DNA of 15,936 nucleotides from Pseudomonadales bacterium (GTDB lineage Bacteria > Pseudomonadota > Gammaproteobacteria > Pseudomonadales > Azotimanducaceae): the NCBI GenBank assembly GCA_022448765.1, contig JAKUTI010000035.1, forward strand, positions 1 to 15,936, in the 5' to 3' direction. This document shows, piece after piece, positions 14,769 through 15,936 of the stretch (positions are counted from its first letter, which is position 1; the number at the start of each line of letters is the position of its first letter). The position numbers were made by a program, and so were the translations under genes. The notes under the pieces were generated by a model. The model saw only the letters and a program-made list of their open reading frames with translations. It made no database searches and had not been told where the DNA came from.

Positions 14769-15909
14769 TGGTCGAGTCGCGCCTTACCGCTCGTACGCGC
14801 ATCCCCATGTATGCGGACGGAACAACGCCCACCACGATGCCTTGGCCGTAGTCGAACGCATCAACAAGGATGCCGTTAGCGGAACGACTCCGAATCTGCG
14901 GCGAAACACTGGCCAACTTATTGTTCCGGACGATCCATACCGCGCCGCCACCCTGTTCAGCACTTTCAGGAATTTGAAGCGACTTGGCGACGGTCGGACC
15001 AACCACTTTGACGTCAATAAATGTCCCCGGCGATACGTTGGGATTACCATTTAGCCGTAAGTAAAGTTTCGAGAACCTGGTCCGTTCATCCAATTCGGCC
15101 GCAACCCGCACGACCGTTGCCTCGTAGCTGATTGGATCCGGCATCGCCCCTCTTCCTACGTAAACAAATGCTGTGCGGCCCTCTACCGGGAGAAGACTTT
15201 GGAGTTCCTCTTGGCCTATCGGCACCGTAACCTCGAGGGAGTCAACTGCAAACACGCGGCCAAACGACTGCCCTCGCGACAACATTTGTCCTAGTTCCGC
15301 CGTGCTGGCAGTTACTTTGCCGGCAAATGGCAGCGACATTCGGGTTCGAGAAAGGTCCAATTGTGCGGCCGATGCCCTTGCCTCCGCAGACAGCAGCTGA
15401 GCTCGCGCTTGACCTATTTGGGGCTCCTTGGCAACCAGCGCTGGGACCGGCTCCCCAGGATGCAAAAGCGCGTAGTTGCTGGTCGCAACTCCGCCTTCTG
15501 TTTGTTGCAAAAGCAAATTCGCGGTGGCCCCGGCCACTTCCGCATTCGCCTGATCCAGCGCGAGACGGAAATCACGATCGTCAATTCCGATTAGAACTTC
15601 TCCTGCCGCGAAAGATCCTCCGGCTCGAAGGGCCCTCGATAAATCCACGATTCGACCTGAAACCTCGGGTACCAGCTCGATGTAATTCCGCACATTGATC
15701 GTTCCGGTCGCTTCAACGACAACGTCTCTTGCCATCGATGCAGGCGTTAAAACGCCGACGATAGGTAGAACACCCTCGTCACCGGATTCGACCGCAGGAG
15801 GGTTAGGGACAGACACGTCGCGCATGGTCAGGGCGAAGAAAATAAGCGCAACCACGAACACGCTAATTCCAGCGATCTGCAGCACGCCCACCAAGGAATA
15901 GCCCAGCAT
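14761..15909 (-). CDS. RND efflux periplasmic adaptor (membrane-fusion protein, HlyD/AcrA family)
   Basis: From the ATG at 15907-15909 this is 382 residues. A single N-terminal membrane segment (about 9-29) anchors it to the inner membrane. The first lipoyl half (about 64-112: ATGTINVRNYIELVPEVSGR) is followed by an alpha-hairpin (about 112-190) rich in Ala and Gln. The second lipoyl half comes next (SLPFAGKVT through GRVFAVD, 192-223), then a beta-barrel and membrane-proximal domain. It links the permease to an outer-membrane channel in the periplasm. The frame stays open for nine more codons to the window edge at 15936 and the ATG has only a weak GGTAAACGA before it. The true start may therefore lie outside the window, adding a short cytosolic basic tail. 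No lipobox is present. It overlaps the permease gene by 8 bp, so the two form an operon. Confidence 0.9.
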   Translation of the reverse strand: MLGYSLVGVLQIAGISVFVVALIFFALTMRDVSVPNPPAVESGDEGVLPIVGVLTPASMARDVVVEATGTINVRNYIELVPEVSGRIVDLSRALRAGGSFAAGEVLIGIDDRDFRLALDQANAEVAGATANLLLQQTEGGVATSNYALLHPGEPVPALVAKEPQIGQARAQLLSAEARASAAQLDLSRTRMSLPFAGKVTASTAELGQMLSRGQSFGRVFAVDSLEVTVPIGQEELQSLLPVEGRTAFVYVGRGAMPDPISYEATVVRVAAELDERTRFSKLYLRLNGNPNVSPGTFIDVKVVGPTVAKSLQIPESAEQGGGAVWIVRNNKLASVSPQIRSRSANGILVDAFDYGQGIVVGVVPSAYMGMRVRAVRRDSTNE

Positions 15910-15936
15910 TCGTTTACCAACGCCGATGACTATTTC

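Overview
The window looks like chromosomal DNA from a Gram-negative bacterium, most likely a free-living (possibly marine) gammaproteobacterium. The lineage is inferred from gene content: an E. coli-type long-form MsrA, the tRNA 2-selenouridine synthase MnmH, a Sel1-repeat outer-membrane lipoprotein with a clear lipobox, and an RND efflux pump with its periplasmic adaptor. Base composition is moderately GC-rich and even throughout. I see no tRNA, rRNA, CRISPR array, insertion sequence or integrase. The DNA is densely coding, with one non-coding gap of 336 bases (697-1032).

Layout. (1) 1-696, minus strand: the N-terminal 232 residues of a class III (CaiB/BaiF) CoA-transferase that runs off the left edge. 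(2) 697-1032: intergenic DNA containing a 46-bp imperfect palindrome, a sigma70-like plus-strand promoter and a strong plus-strand terminator hairpin, together suggesting a small RNA of about 165 nt. (3) 1033-1683, minus: msrA, with an extended -10 promoter in the short divergent gap. (4) 1762-4475, plus: a Sel1/TPR lipoprotein and mnmH, 23 bp apart. (5) 4494-10521, minus: a tightly packed five-gene operon. In transcription order it encodes an alpha/beta hydrolase, a tandem two-domain class III CoA-transferase, a crotonase-fold protein lacking both catalytic glutamates, a PNPOx-fold flavin-type protein and a CxPxR-type sulfatase. (6) 10716-11513, plus: a second crotonase, transcribed divergently from the operon. 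(7) 11550-15936, minus: membrane-fusion protein and RND permease, overlapping by 8 bp.

How the genes may work together. The core of the window (4.5-11.5 kb) reads as an accessory catabolic module. Hydrolase and sulfatase could strip ester and sulfate groups from a substrate, the CoA-transferase could load the released acid onto CoA, and the two crotonases could process the acyl-CoA. The substrate cannot be told from sequence. No acyl-CoA dehydrogenase, thiolase, transporter or regulator lies in the window. The tandem CoA-transferase has the same overall architecture as the DMSP lyase DddD (two CaiB domains, catalytic Asp only in the second), but the usual ddd neighbours are absent. The combination of this fusion, a glutamate-less crotonase and a cytosolic sulfatase in one coupled operon is the most interesting biology here.
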